A stretch of 64,000 nucleotides of DNA from Citrus sinensis (lineage: Eukaryota; Streptophyta; Magnoliopsida; Sapindales; Rutaceae), in assembly GCF_022201045.2 (NCBI RefSeq), contig NC_068558.1, positions 49,207,501 to 49,271,500 of the forward strand, read 5' to 3'. The translations under genes and the position numbers were made by a program. Numbering within the stretch: position 1 is the stretch's first letter; the number at the start of each line of letters is the position of its first letter. A model generated the notes under the pieces. The model saw only the letters and a program-made list of their open reading frames with translations. It ran no database searches and had not been told where the DNA came from. Positions 22,616 through 37,680 of the stretch are shown here, piece after piece.

Positions 22616-25045
22616 ATGTTCAAATTGGATTTCAAAATTCTTAATTTTTCCCTCAGGTGCCGAAGCAAGATCATAGGACCAGCTCGCTATACTCACAACG
22701 TTGGAAACTCTGTTAAGCCCGCATCTGACTTGAATCGGGCTCTTGTTGATTTTTCGAATTCAGGTGAAATCGATGAAGCAGGCCAGTTGTTTGAGAAAAT
22801 GTCTGATAGAGACGGGTTTACATGGAACACCATGATAGCTGCTTATGCCAATTCAGGCAGATTAAGGGAAGCAAAAAAGCTATTCAACGAAACCCCCTTC
22901 AAGAATTTTTTCACTTGGTCTTCACTTATTTATGGGTACTCAAACTATGGACTTGATATTGAAGCATTTGAGTTGTTTTGGCAAATGCAGCTTGAAGGAT
23001 ATAGGCCTAGTCAATACACATTGGATAATGTACTTAGGTTGTGTTCTTTAAAGGGATTGCTTCAAAGAGGAGAACAATTTCATGGGTATGCCATAAAGAC
23101 TTGTTTTGACTTGAATGCTTTTGTTGTGACCGGTCTTGTTGATATGTATGCAAAGTGCAAGTGCATCTTCGAAGCTGAGTATCTCTTTAAAATGTTTCCT
23201 GATGGTAAAAATCATGTGGCCTGGACTACTATGATAACTGGGTATTCACAAAATGGCTATGGGTTTAAAGCAATTGAGTGTTTCCGAGACATGAGAGTTG
23301 AAGGGGTTGAGTCTAATCAGTTTACTTTTCCTAGTATATTGACAGCTTGCGCAGCTGTTTCGGCACGTGATTTTGGGGCTCAGGTGCATGGTTGTATACT
23401 CAGTAGTGGTTTTGAAGCTAATGTCTATGTTCAAAGTGCATTGATTGATATGTATGCAAAATGCGGGGATTTGGATAGTGCCAGGAGATTGTTAGAGTAT
23501 TCGGAGATTGACAATGAGGTTTCTTGGAACTCTATGATAGTTGGGTTTGTGAGGCAAGGATTTCATAAGGAAGCTTTGTCTTTGTTCAAGAAAATGCATG
23601 CAAGAGACATAAAGATTGATGATTTCACATACCCATCTGTTTTAAATTGTTTTGCTTCAAATATAGATTTGAATAATGCAAAGTCTGTTCATTCATTAAT
23701 CGTAAAAACTGGATTTGAAGGATATAAGTTTGTGAACAATGCACTTATTGATATGTATGCTAAACAAGGGAACTTAGATTGTGCTTTTATGGTTTTTAAC
23801 CTTATGCAAGATAAGGATGTGATCTCATGGACCTCCTTGATCACGGGGTGTGCATACCATGGCTCTTATGAAGAAGCTCTCAAATATTTTTCTGACATGA
23901 GAATCTCAGGCATTTGTCCGGACCATGTTGTCGTTTCCAGCATTCTGAGTGCCTGTGCAGAATTAACAGTTTTGGAATTTGGGCAACAAGTGCATGCAGT
24001 CTTTCTTAAATCTGGTGGTTGTTCATCCTTATCAGTAGATAATTCCCTTGTACTCGTGTATGCTAAGTGTGGATGTATCAACGATGCTAATCGTGTATTT
24101 GACTCTATGCATACAAGGGATGTTATCACTTGGACAGCTCTAATAATGGGTTGTGCACAAAATGGTAAAGGAAAAGAGGCTTTACAATTTTATGATCAGA
24201 TGCTTGCCAGGGGCACCAAGCCAGACTACATTACTTTTGTTGGCTTACTTTTTGCTTGCAGCCATGCTGGTCTTGCAGAGAATGCTCGCTGGTATTTCGA
24301 ATCAATGGATAAGGTTTATGGAATCAAACCAGGTCCCGACCACTATGCCTGTATGATTGACCTCCTGGGGAGGTCTGGAAAACTCATTGAAGCCAAGGCA
24401 TTACTAGATCAGATGGTAGGAGAGCCAGATGCAACTGTATGGAAAGCTCTCCTATCTGCATGTAGAGTACATGGGGACTTGGAACTGGGAGAGAGAGCGG
24501 CAAATAACCTCTTTGAATTGGAACCCATGAATGCCATGCCTTATGTTCAGCTATCTAATATGTATTCCACAGCTGGTAAATGGGAAGATGCCGCAAGAGT
24601 TCGAAAACTAATGAAATCAAGGGGAATCCGTAAAGAACCCGGCTGTAGTTGGGTTGAGACGAACAGCCAAGTACACATCTTTATATCTGAAGATAGGGGC
24701 CATCCATTGAGAACTGACATTTATTCCAAGATTGATGAGATTATGCTACTGATCAAGGAAGCTGGTTATGTGCCAGACATGAATTTTGCACTTCATAATG
24801 TGGAAGAAGAGGGTAAGGAGATTGGTCTGGCTTATCATAGTGAAAAGTTGGCTGTTGCTTTTGGACTTCTAACATTGCCACAAGGAGCACCCATTAGAAT
24901 TTTCAAGAATCTCCGGGTTTGCGGTGATTGCCATACTGCTATGAAGTACATATCAGCAGTCTATCTTCGGCACATTATCTTGAGGGATTCAAACCGGTTT
25001 CATCACTTCAAAGCAGGAAATTGTTCGTGTGGAGACTACTGGTAA
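22616..25045 (+). CDS. PLS-class pentatricopeptide repeat protein with E and DYW domains
   Basis: This intronless gene encodes 809 residues from ATG 22616; the open frame extends a little upstream but without an ATG. PPR motifs run from about residue 45 to 600, alternating in P, L and S types, for example FTWNTMIAAYANSGRLREA, VAWTTMITGYSQNGY and VSWNSMIVGFVRQG. After them come the E/E+ region and a complete DYW domain: the zinc-binding H-S-E motif within YHSEKLAVAFG, then CGDCHTA, and the terminal CSCGDYW. DYW proteins bind single organellar transcripts by the PPR code and deaminate specific cytidines. The N-terminus is rich in Lys/Arg/Ser with few acids, which fits mitochondrial or plastid import. 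I cannot name the orthologue or the editing site. The 3' end was duplicated immediately downstream. Confidence 0.93.
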   Translation: MFKLDFKILNFSLRCRSKIIGPARYTHNVGNSVKPASDLNRALVDFSNSGEIDEAGQLFEKMSDRDGFTWNTMIAAYANSGRLREAKKLFNETPFKNFFTWSSLIYGYSNYGLDIEAFELFWQMQLEGYRPSQYTLDNVLRLCSLKGLLQRGEQFHGYAIKTCFDLNAFVVTGLVDMYAKCKCIFEAEYLFKMFPDGKNHVAWTTMITGYSQNGYGFKAIECFRDMRVEGVESNQFTFPSILTACAAVSARDFGAQVHGCILSSGFEANVYVQSALIDMYAKCGDLDSARRLLEYSEIDNEVSWNSMIVGFVRQGFHKEALSLFKKMHARDIKIDDFTYPSVLNCFASNIDLNNAKSVHSLIVKTGFEGYKFVNNALIDMYAKQGNLDCAFMVFNLMQDKDVISWTSLITGCAYHGSYEEALKYFSDMRISGICPDHVVVSSILSACAELTVLEFGQQVHAVFLKSGGCSSLSVDNSLVLVYAKCGCINDANRVFDSMHTRDVITWTALIMGCAQNGKGKEALQFYDQMLARGTKPDYITFVGLLFACSHAGLAENARWYFESMDKVYGIKPGPDHYACMIDLLGRSGKLIEAKALLDQMVGEPDATVWKALLSACRVHGDLELGERAANNLFELEPMNAMPYVQLSNMYSTAGKWEDAARVRKLMKSRGIRKEPGCSWVETNSQVHIFISEDRGHPLRTDIYSKIDEIMLLIKEAGYVPDMNFALHNVEEEGKEIGLAYHSEKLAVAFGLLTLPQGAPIRIFKNLRVCGDCHTAMKYISAVYLRHIILRDSNRFHHFKAGNCSCGDYW

Positions 25046-25551
25046 ACATCTGAGTACTTATCCAGTGTTCCTGTATAGTTGTTCTCAAAGGCTTGGAGCA
25101 GAAGTCTCAGATTTCTCTGGCAAATTTTTGTCCTGAGGCTGCAACTGTTGGTTGGTCTTCAGTTATTATTTTTAAGTGGATAAGTCCCTTCAGAATGGAC
25201 GTCTAAGATATATACATACATACATACACGGACCCATTCAAATTTTCAGGAATCTTCAGGTTTGTGGTGATTGCCACACTGCTATGAAGTACATATCAGC
25301 AGTCCCTCTTCAGCACATTATCTTGAGGGATTCGACCGATTTCATCACTTTAAAGTAGGAAATTGTTCGTGCGGAGAATACTGGTAAACATCTGAGTACT
25401 TATCCAGTTTTCCTGTACAGTTGTTCTCAAAGGCTTGGGGCAGAAGACTCGATTTTTCTAGTAAATTTCTGTCCTGAGGCAGCAGCGCTGTTGGTAGGTT
25501 TTCAGTTATTATTTTTAAGTAGGTAAGCCCCTTCAGAATGGACGGCTAAGA
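24890..25551 (+). repeat. Tandem duplication of the PPR gene 3' end
   Basis: Copy 1 (24890-25208) covers the last ~50 codons of the DYW domain plus 163 bp of 3' flank. Copy 2 (25233-25551) has the same length and order, offset by 343 bp, with a 24-bp spacer of TACA/TATA repeats between them. The copies differ by scattered substitutions and at least one small indel. Confidence 0.9.
25233..25390 (+). pseudogene. Frameshifted duplicate of the DYW tail
   Basis: The coding part of copy 2 reads like the parent through CGDCHTAMKYISAV and ILRDS, then a one-base loss relative to the parent (GATTCGACCG against GATTCAAACCGG) shifts the frame and a stop follows within ten codons. The GNCSCG-type end survives only in another frame. 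It has no start and no PPR repeats, so it is a non-functional tail. Confidence 0.85.
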
Positions 25552-25692
25552 AAAAACATGTGACTTTAGACACAATACTCGATTCGACAGTGTTGGAACA
25601 CGAGCATAAATAGGGATCGATTCCACAATGATCAACGTAACCGAACCATTAGATTGCAAGGTTTTGTTTGTAGTTTGAAATGAATTATTTTA

Positions 25693-26242
25693 TTGTGTGT
25701 TTACTTGAGGGTTTAGGGAATGGAAATGAAGGAATGAAAATAAAAGTCATGTTTACTTGGCAAAATATAATTTAAAAATGAGAATAAAATAAAATCTATG
25801 GGTCTCATGCAATTTAGAAATAAGGAATGAGAATTCTATTTTCCTGGAGATTGGAAATGAGATTTTATTTCTTGAATTGACTTTTGTATTCTTCTAATTT
25901 TTTCATATTCTCCAAATTATTTTCGTTCAAATCACAATTAATTTTATTGTTTTAAATGTTATTATTATTAAATTTTATTAATTTTATTAACTTTATTATT
26001 TTAGTTATTATTTATTATTTTTATTTTTATTAATATTATCATTATTAGTATTTATTATTATTATTATTAATTTTATTTTTTAATTAATATCATTTTTATT
26101 ATAATATTTATACATATATCTAGTTAATGAAAATTATATTATTTAATACAATAAATTTTTTGATAAATTGATTCTCATTTCTATTGCACTCCATTCCTAT
26201 TCTCATTCCAACTCATTCTCATTCTATAAAGTAAACGCACCA
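25693..26242. mobile_element. Tourist/Harbinger-like MITE
   Basis: The left end TTGTGTGTTTACTT pairs with the right end, whose reverse complement is TGGTGCGTTTACTT (12 of 14). TTA flanks both sides (25690-25692 and 26243-26245). The sub-terminal regions are rich in GGAATGA/TCATTCC words and the centre is a long AT stretch. There is no coding frame. It resembles the element at 5945-6771. Confidence 0.65.
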
Positions 26243-26245
26243 TTA

Positions 26246-27241
26246 ATCTTTAAATGTTGTGGACAGAGTAACAAATAACCTGGAACGGAACAAGAGACGC
26301 CTAATGCCCTGCAGTCTCCATTCATTTTCTGCATTATTGCGGTGGACAATATTTAACTCTCTCTAAATTAGAATGAATTATTTGCTTGAGATAGTGCATC
26401 AATCTCCTCTACTGGTGCATATAATTTCTTTTAAGCAACATGTTCCAAAATATTAGTACAATAGAGTTGCCAAAGTAATGAAGACTGGATTTCAGTTTAC
26501 CGTCCAGCACAGCCGCAGACAACTTGGGTATTACGGTTCTTGCTGAGAAACTTGCCATTTTGTGGATGGATTTCATACATGGATCATAAGATTTTCATTC
26601 CTGTTGCCCCAATTGATTGTATTAAACCAAAATTACCACCATATTCAAGAACATAAGATGCACAACATTTCAGGAGTTTGTTGGTATTTTCTTATATGGC
26701 AGTTTTAAAAAAAAAAAGAACACAACAAAACATTTTACAGTTGAAATGAAAGCTGGAATATTTTCCTTCATTGAAATGAAAGGTCACAACTTGTCCAAAA
26801 AGTAAGAGCAGCAATCACAAGGAAACAAGACGATGGATTATAGACGATGAATTTCAGTAACGTGAGAAAAGAACGAGAGAATTATACACCAAGAACGCCA
26901 TCCTAATTCATCAACTTGATAATGTCAAGTTAGTTTTCCACAACGAATAATTGTAAACAATATATGACAGACATATCTGGAATAACTCAAGCTTTCATAA
27001 TTGAGACATAAAACAAATTAAACATTGCTAATTAGAAAATAAATGTCAAACCTTCTTCCATCCACAACTCACTCCCATCAGCAGATTCATCATAAAAATC
27101 CTTGAGCAGCCTCCCAGCCACGAACCAACTCATTGGTGAAGGGAAAAAAATCGGTTGCCCTGTAGGGCACAATGGCTTGTGGCATACCTAAGCATCCAAA
27201 AATTGATTTATATTGCATATGGATCCATCTCAGTCATCAAA
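26246..27241. other. 3' flank of the GSK3-like kinase
   Basis: No coding exon is visible. The part next to 27241 is expected to be the 3' UTR of the minus-strand kinase. Confidence 0.5.
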
Positions 27242-31746
<4,505 letters not shown>

Positions 31747-34102
31747 TGTTTCTGAAAACGAAACCCTAATTGATTCTCCACTTCAAAAATGAAAGAATGA
31801 ACAAATCCAACGCCAAATTCAAAAGAACGGTATTGCTTCAAAAGGAGAGAGAGAATTTCTCTCTCTTCCTCGGCGACCCAAAAGGAAATTAAAAAACAGA
31901 AAATACAAACACAAAAATCAAAATCCCTCCCCTCTCTCTTTTCTCTCTTAATTTTCGCTGACGCTCTCCCTCTAGAAAGCCTCCAGGTGTCTCTTTGGTT
32001 TTGATTTTCTTTTCCGCGGTCAAAGCTCGATCAAAGAAAAGCCAATCATTCCAGCCTCATGTTTTGTACTTCAGTCAAACAAGGATTTTCAACCGTTAAT
32101 CTGTAATTATTAATGATCTGACGGTTTGTGTTTGAGGATTTTTGGGTAGTTTTAAGAGTTTGGTTACGCGTTATTCCAAAATTAACCTCAAGTTTGTTTC
32201 GTATTTACTGATATCGGAGTCCGGAAACAGATTTATCCAACGGAATATTCTCCGGCGTTTGACCACTCATTGACCACACTGCTGGCATTTAAGTTTAATT
32301 ATGCTTGTGCTCTGATTGGGGTTTACGGTTTAGAGAGCCATTAGCGCAAATGAAAGAAGTTTACCTATATTTAGAAGTGGATTAAATAATTTTATAAAAT
32401 TCATCCATCCACTTTGTTTTCGATTATTAATCAAATACAATTTTTTAAAAATTACTAATCACAATAAAAAAAATTACAAATTTCAACAAAATATTTTTAA
32501 ATTTTGTAATACTTGGAACACAAACTGATGATACGATTATATTTTATCAGTGACGCAATTATTTTATTTGACGCTCAAAATGCAATGGTATGATAATTTT
32601 CATGAATAGAGTATGCCGTGTTATTGTTTCACCTTAAATAATAGATATAATAAGTAATTTTAAAGTTCTAATAGGAATTGTACCATTGATAGTTTGTAAA
32701 GCTTAGCAGGGTAAGGAGCATACACCCTGTAAGAAACTAAGAATCGAATCGAATTCCTATACATAATTGAGTTGCAAAAGATTCTGAATAGATATCCCAC
32801 ATCTGAAAAAAATTCTAACAATTATTCCAATAATTACATATTTGATTTGACATATGGACTAATATGCAATAAAGATTTAATGAGAATAGATTCACATGAA
32901 AAAAATATGTATTAACTCTTGGATGGGAAAAATATAACAATTCAAAACTTTCTAATTATACAAACACAAAGTTAGGAACAAATCCACTTTGCATCTCCTT
33001 TGTCATTGATCGTCATTTAGGGGTCTTAGCTGGTGATCCGAGTTGTTTCTCTCTCGATTGCACTATTCAAATTCGAATGCAATATATAATAAAATCAAAT
33101 TAATTGATCATCTCCATTGTAGATTGCATAAAATTAATGGCGTAAAGTAGGCATTTGAAAGAAAGAAAGAAAAAAGACTAAATAATGCACTTCAAATTAA
33201 TGAAAATATGGAGAAAAACAAAAGTCGCTCTTCTCTTATCCAAAGAGTTGGATCGGGTCCGAAATCCAAATTCATTAGAGCAACCCAATGGGCCGTTGTG
33301 GGTGAAAAAATGAAGAAAGGAATCCAACGGTTCGGGTAATTATACATGCACAAATCAAATGGAAATTTGTTTTAATTGCATTTTTTTTTTCTTTCTTTCA
33401 ATGTCCACGTTGTGGTAGTGTTTATATCTGTAGTTTAAATGGATCCATCAAGGCCAGTCTGCCAGAGTTGTTCAATCAATGATATTAAGGGACAGCAACA
33501 GCATGGCCTGTCAAATAAAAAATAAAAATGACAGCATGCACGTGAAATTGCAATAGAATGAAAATGACAAAAGTATTATTTTTGCACTGCACCCATCAAA
33601 ACTAATTAGAAAACTCCAAGAGCCCACAACACAACTGCCTTTGCCTTATATTATTATTGCACTTGCGATTTGCCAATTCAAGCTTCAATAGGTAAAATAT
33701 TATTTTAAGTCTGCCCCATTGTCTTGACAAGTCAGTTCAAAATTGGGTTGCCGGTGAGTATGATTAATTTCGAATGCCAAAATTTCTATAGAATTTCACC
33801 AATCCCGCATGGAGCATGCATCGGACAATTCGAAATTTCGAAGCATTGAGAAATTATCGCTTTTTGTTTTTCGAGGTTCTAAAGATGGGCCAAGACACCA
33901 ACATGGAGTCCTCTAATTAAGTTGGGCTTCTGTAGTGGAATCTTTGTGCGATATGCTTCTTTCATCATTCAAAAGGAGAGAAAGAGAGGAAAAAAAAGGG
34001 TCTTTTATAGTAGTTTCATTTATTTATTTATTTATTTTGTGTATTATAGAGTGTGTAATGAAAGGGAAAAGTTTTGAGTACGAAAACAAATTGGGTAATG
34101 TT
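31747..34102. other. Kinase promoter and intergenic stretch
   Basis: The first 300 bp hold the kinase 5' leader, with CT/GA-rich tracts at 31846-31865 and 31925-31950. Beyond that no gene, RNA gene or clear repeat was recognised. Confidence 0.5.
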
Positions 34103-34194
34103 AAGTTACATGCATATACCTTACAACCCTCTCACATGAATAGTATATGGATACTATTCATATGAGAGGGTTGTAAGGTACATGCATGTAACTT
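34103..34194. repeat. Near-perfect 44-bp inverted repeat (hairpin)
   Basis: Arms 34103-34146 and 34151-34194 are reverse complements with only 2 mismatches in 44, separated by ATGG. Each arm contains CTTACAACCCTCTCA. It may be a tiny MITE, a solo TIR pair or a hairpin RNA locus; see findings. Confidence 0.85.
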
Positions 34195-36242
34195 AGAGGG
34201 ATCCAAACAAATTCCTTTCTCAAGTTCACACCACGTCGGTAACAACCACAATAAGAAAGCTGGGTACGCAGATGTGAAATTTAGCAACTGTCATATCCAA
34301 TGACTAAGATGGAACCTTGAACAATTTGGAGTTGGTAATTAAGGGCACTGCTAATTAGAGACTAGCCCTCTTAGGCACGGTAGTCCAAAATCACAAGCAT
34401 AATTGAAATATCTTAGCATATATAAAACAAAAGTTGACATTTGCAAAAAAATAATAATAACAAACAAACAGTAGATGGCACTTCGTTTGTTTTCATCCAA
34501 TTCAAATCGCTTCGAAGCTGATCATCTCAGTTTTTGCTTACAAAAGGAGAAAAAATAATTATAAAAATGAGAAAACTCTCGTTCAAACTCGCGATAATAT
34601 TCTCTGTACTTATCATGTTCATATTCTGTCACCCGTGGCCTAGACTTGGTGCTTTTTGCAGCTAACTAGCAATGGGAAAAATTAATGCGAAGGCGTTCGG
34701 CTTGCGGAGCATAAATGGTCCTGCTCATTAATTGTACCCAAACTGTTGCAATCTTCTAGTTTACATCCCCCTCATTTAACGTTTCACCCACCAAACAATC
34801 ACTCATTTTCTCTTAAAATTCAAAGCTCAAAAGGGTCTTTTTATACAAACATGTACATACTATTTTCCCTACTTTTCAACGCATTAAATGTTTCGAATAG
34901 CAATATCTCACAACGCCCGTCACCTCTCGTTACGCATACTTGTCAACTATACTTACCACCTTGGTCACGTTTAACTTCAGTTGGCATCTCGTCTCAAATT
35001 GGGTCTTAATTTATAATATTTATATAATTAATTAATTTAAGCATTTAACGATATTCATTGCTGTGTTCAAGTCAAAACTTTCGGTATAAATATCCGAGCG
35101 ACGTGTCTCCATTTCAATGAAAACATGCACCTGTGATATCGTAGCACTGACACTCTTGACTTTCGTCACCAAAATATATTTGTTTCTATTGTGCCATTCA
35201 TGCAAGAACAAACCGAGGCAGCTTTCACGAAAGCATCTCTACAAGCACTTTAGTTCATTATTAGTTAGTTAGCGGAAGGTTTTTCCTAAATGGCTCATCA
35301 ATAATTACCATACATAATTGATGGGAAAAAGGGCCGTGTGTGTCTCGCTCTCTCTCAACAGTTCTCGTACTCAATTATTGACGGTGCCGTGTCTCGCAAC
35401 TAGAACGTTGCCAATGGCGACACCCACATACACGTATGCATACATACATGCACACACACATATATATATATATATATCACGCACAGTTGATTTTGATTTT
35501 GATTTGGTACCAATAATGTAGAGTAAAGGCTAGGTTAATATATGGAAATTTATATGGTCCAATGAATTGGCCCACTAATAATTGTAGTGAACTGTAGGTG
35601 TAGGAGATTAGTTTTTGCAACCCGACGATCTTGATGGAGTTTGAAAGTTGTATAAGGATGGAGGTGAGGGAGCCCACAAGCATGTGATAGGTGGGAGAGA
35701 GGCAAAGAGGAGATCTGGCACACGATGACTTTTTACTTTGGATAATTGGGACTAGGAACAAGATTGACAAGTAGATGGTCCAAAAACAATGTCCTTTAAA
35801 AAGAGTTTTTTTATTTTTTTTTATTATTTTGCATATATACATATTGATATTTATATATAAATGATGAATAATTTTAATGTATAATATTTGAGGCCCTACT
35901 GCCTTCCTAGCTTCGTTCGGATAGCATATCATTTTCTTGACTTTAAATACCTTCGTCCACACCTACTCGTGTCCTCATTAACCTGTGATCCTCACGTGTT
36001 TCTTCGTGTGTTTGCATGGCCCCGCCCATACATATTCGGTAAGTTTTGCACTGTAACAGATCATCTCTGAATCATTTTTGTCACGTAGTCGATTGCCGCA
36101 TCGACGCAATTAGGAGTCGGGCATTTTCAGGTTCAGTACGTCCTAGAAGAGAGTAAATTGATTTTGATTTGTGAACCCGAACCCGTTCTGTTTGAGTTTG
36201 ATCACTAATTTCTGGGGGTTTTTTTTTTTTTGGTTTATTACA
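34195..36242. other. Intergenic stretch
   Basis: No coding gene is supported. A (TA)n tract with adjacent CACA lies at 35450-35477. The open frames in this region have no family resemblance. Confidence 0.4.
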
Positions 36243-36438
36243 AAGAGTAATGATACTCTTGTATAAATTTATTTTGTACAAACTGACGTAGCATTAATTC
36301 ATTGATTGAATGAAAATATAAATTAATAAAAATAAATTATGTGGGCCAAGTGATATTTAATTCAACCAATCTTATCATGTCACATTAGTTTGTATAAAAT
36401 AAATTTATACAAGAATTTGTGACTTTATCATTACTCTA
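36243..36438. mobile_element. Short MITE with ~45-bp inverted ends
   Basis: The left end AGAGTAATGATACTCTTGTA continues through AATTTATTTTGTACAAACT. The right end, reverse complemented, reads AGAGTAATGATAAAG, then after a small gap TTCTTGTATAAATTTATTTT and ATACAAACT. This gives a ~196-bp element with long TIRs and an AT-rich core. The target duplication is uncertain (TTA or TA). Confidence 0.6.
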
Positions 36439-37680
36439 TTATAAATATTATTTTTTTTATACAAATTATCATTAATTTTACTTAAGAAAAGAAAAGAAGT
36501 GATTAATTTACAACAAAGAATCTCAAATCAACGTTAAGTACCATACCTTTACATCCACGGGCAACTCATCCTAACCCATTTTGCAAATTGCAGCGCCACA
36601 AGACAACCAAATATTTTCCTTTCCCTGTCGCCAAGAGTGAGTAATCATCACTCATCAGATATTCAAAGTAGAAACCATAGCACGAGCCGCCATCAACAAC
36701 AACAAGAGGGGAAGGGGCTAGCAGCTATCGGCTAGCAAAGGAACAAAACTAAAATCTTCATCATATCAGAATTCAGAAAGGTCAAAAAAAGCATTGGTAC
36801 TGTCGCGCCTTAAATTTCATCCTCTTGTTGGTAACGAAAAGTTTTACAATACAATAAAACTTAAATTTTTTCATTACCATCCGAATAATTATGTGTCGCA
36901 TTGGAGTTGGTCAATACACGAAACCCCATACCCAGAGAAACTGCCAAACCCTCAGCATTAAATGATAGTAACTCTCTCCCCCAACACCATCTGTTTTCTC
37001 ATTTAATGCTTGCAGAGCCAGCCACCCCACACAGTTCACTCTCCACTCTCTTCCCACCACAAAATGCTTCGATATAATCACAAGATCCAAACCGGCCCGC
37101 CCATTTGCACCCCTAGGCGCGTGTTCTACATGCATCACCGGCGCAATCCAAAAGAAAAAAATTACTTAAATGAAATTAAAACCAGTCAATTGAGCACCCA
37201 ACAACAACATTAGCTAACATGGTCACCAAGTCGTTACAGGGAGTTCAGTTCAAGTTCAACATTTGGAAAAATGAAACCGAAAGCAAATAGTTAAATTTAA
37301 ATTGCACAAAGGAATACTTCAAACTTCATTTCAGTTTTGTTTTTTTGACAATTCATAAAGGGGTTGACCTGAGTCAATACCCGAACCACCACCCTTGCCT
37401 TGTGTTAAGAATAGTCTCTGCTCGAGTCCGTGACTCAGCCCCATCCTCATCACCATGCAAGGAGTTTCCACGCGCGGTTCGTTCTTGACTCAACACCCCC
37501 GAAGCAAAGCAAACACACTGTCACACGCGCCCACGTACCAAAGCTGTCTCTCTCTCTCTCTCTCTCTGTTCACCACAATTCACAAGCCACGTGATTAGCT
37601 ACAATTAACCGTAGCCATGCACAAAGCAAAACACCCCATCGTGTCAAGTTAAAAAACCAAACACCAACTCCATTATCGTA
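36439..37680. other. 3' flank of the HD-ZIP IV gene
   Basis: No coding exon is visible. The segment next to 37680 should be the 3' UTR of the minus-strand gene. It contains a (TC)n tract at 37546-37567. Confidence 0.5.
37546..37567. repeat. (TC)11 microsatellite
   Basis: Eleven TC units lie about 115 bp beyond the stop codon of the HD-ZIP IV gene, probably within its 3' UTR. Confidence 0.9.

Noticed and set aside
25176-25358. Second small PPR/DYW gene
   Set aside because: It is the frameshifted tandem copy of the PPR gene tail and lacks a start and PPR motifs.
35477-35962. 161-codon minus-strand open frame
   Set aside because: Rich in Ile, Tyr, Lys and Asn as expected of chance reading in AT-rich DNA; no motif or splice partner.
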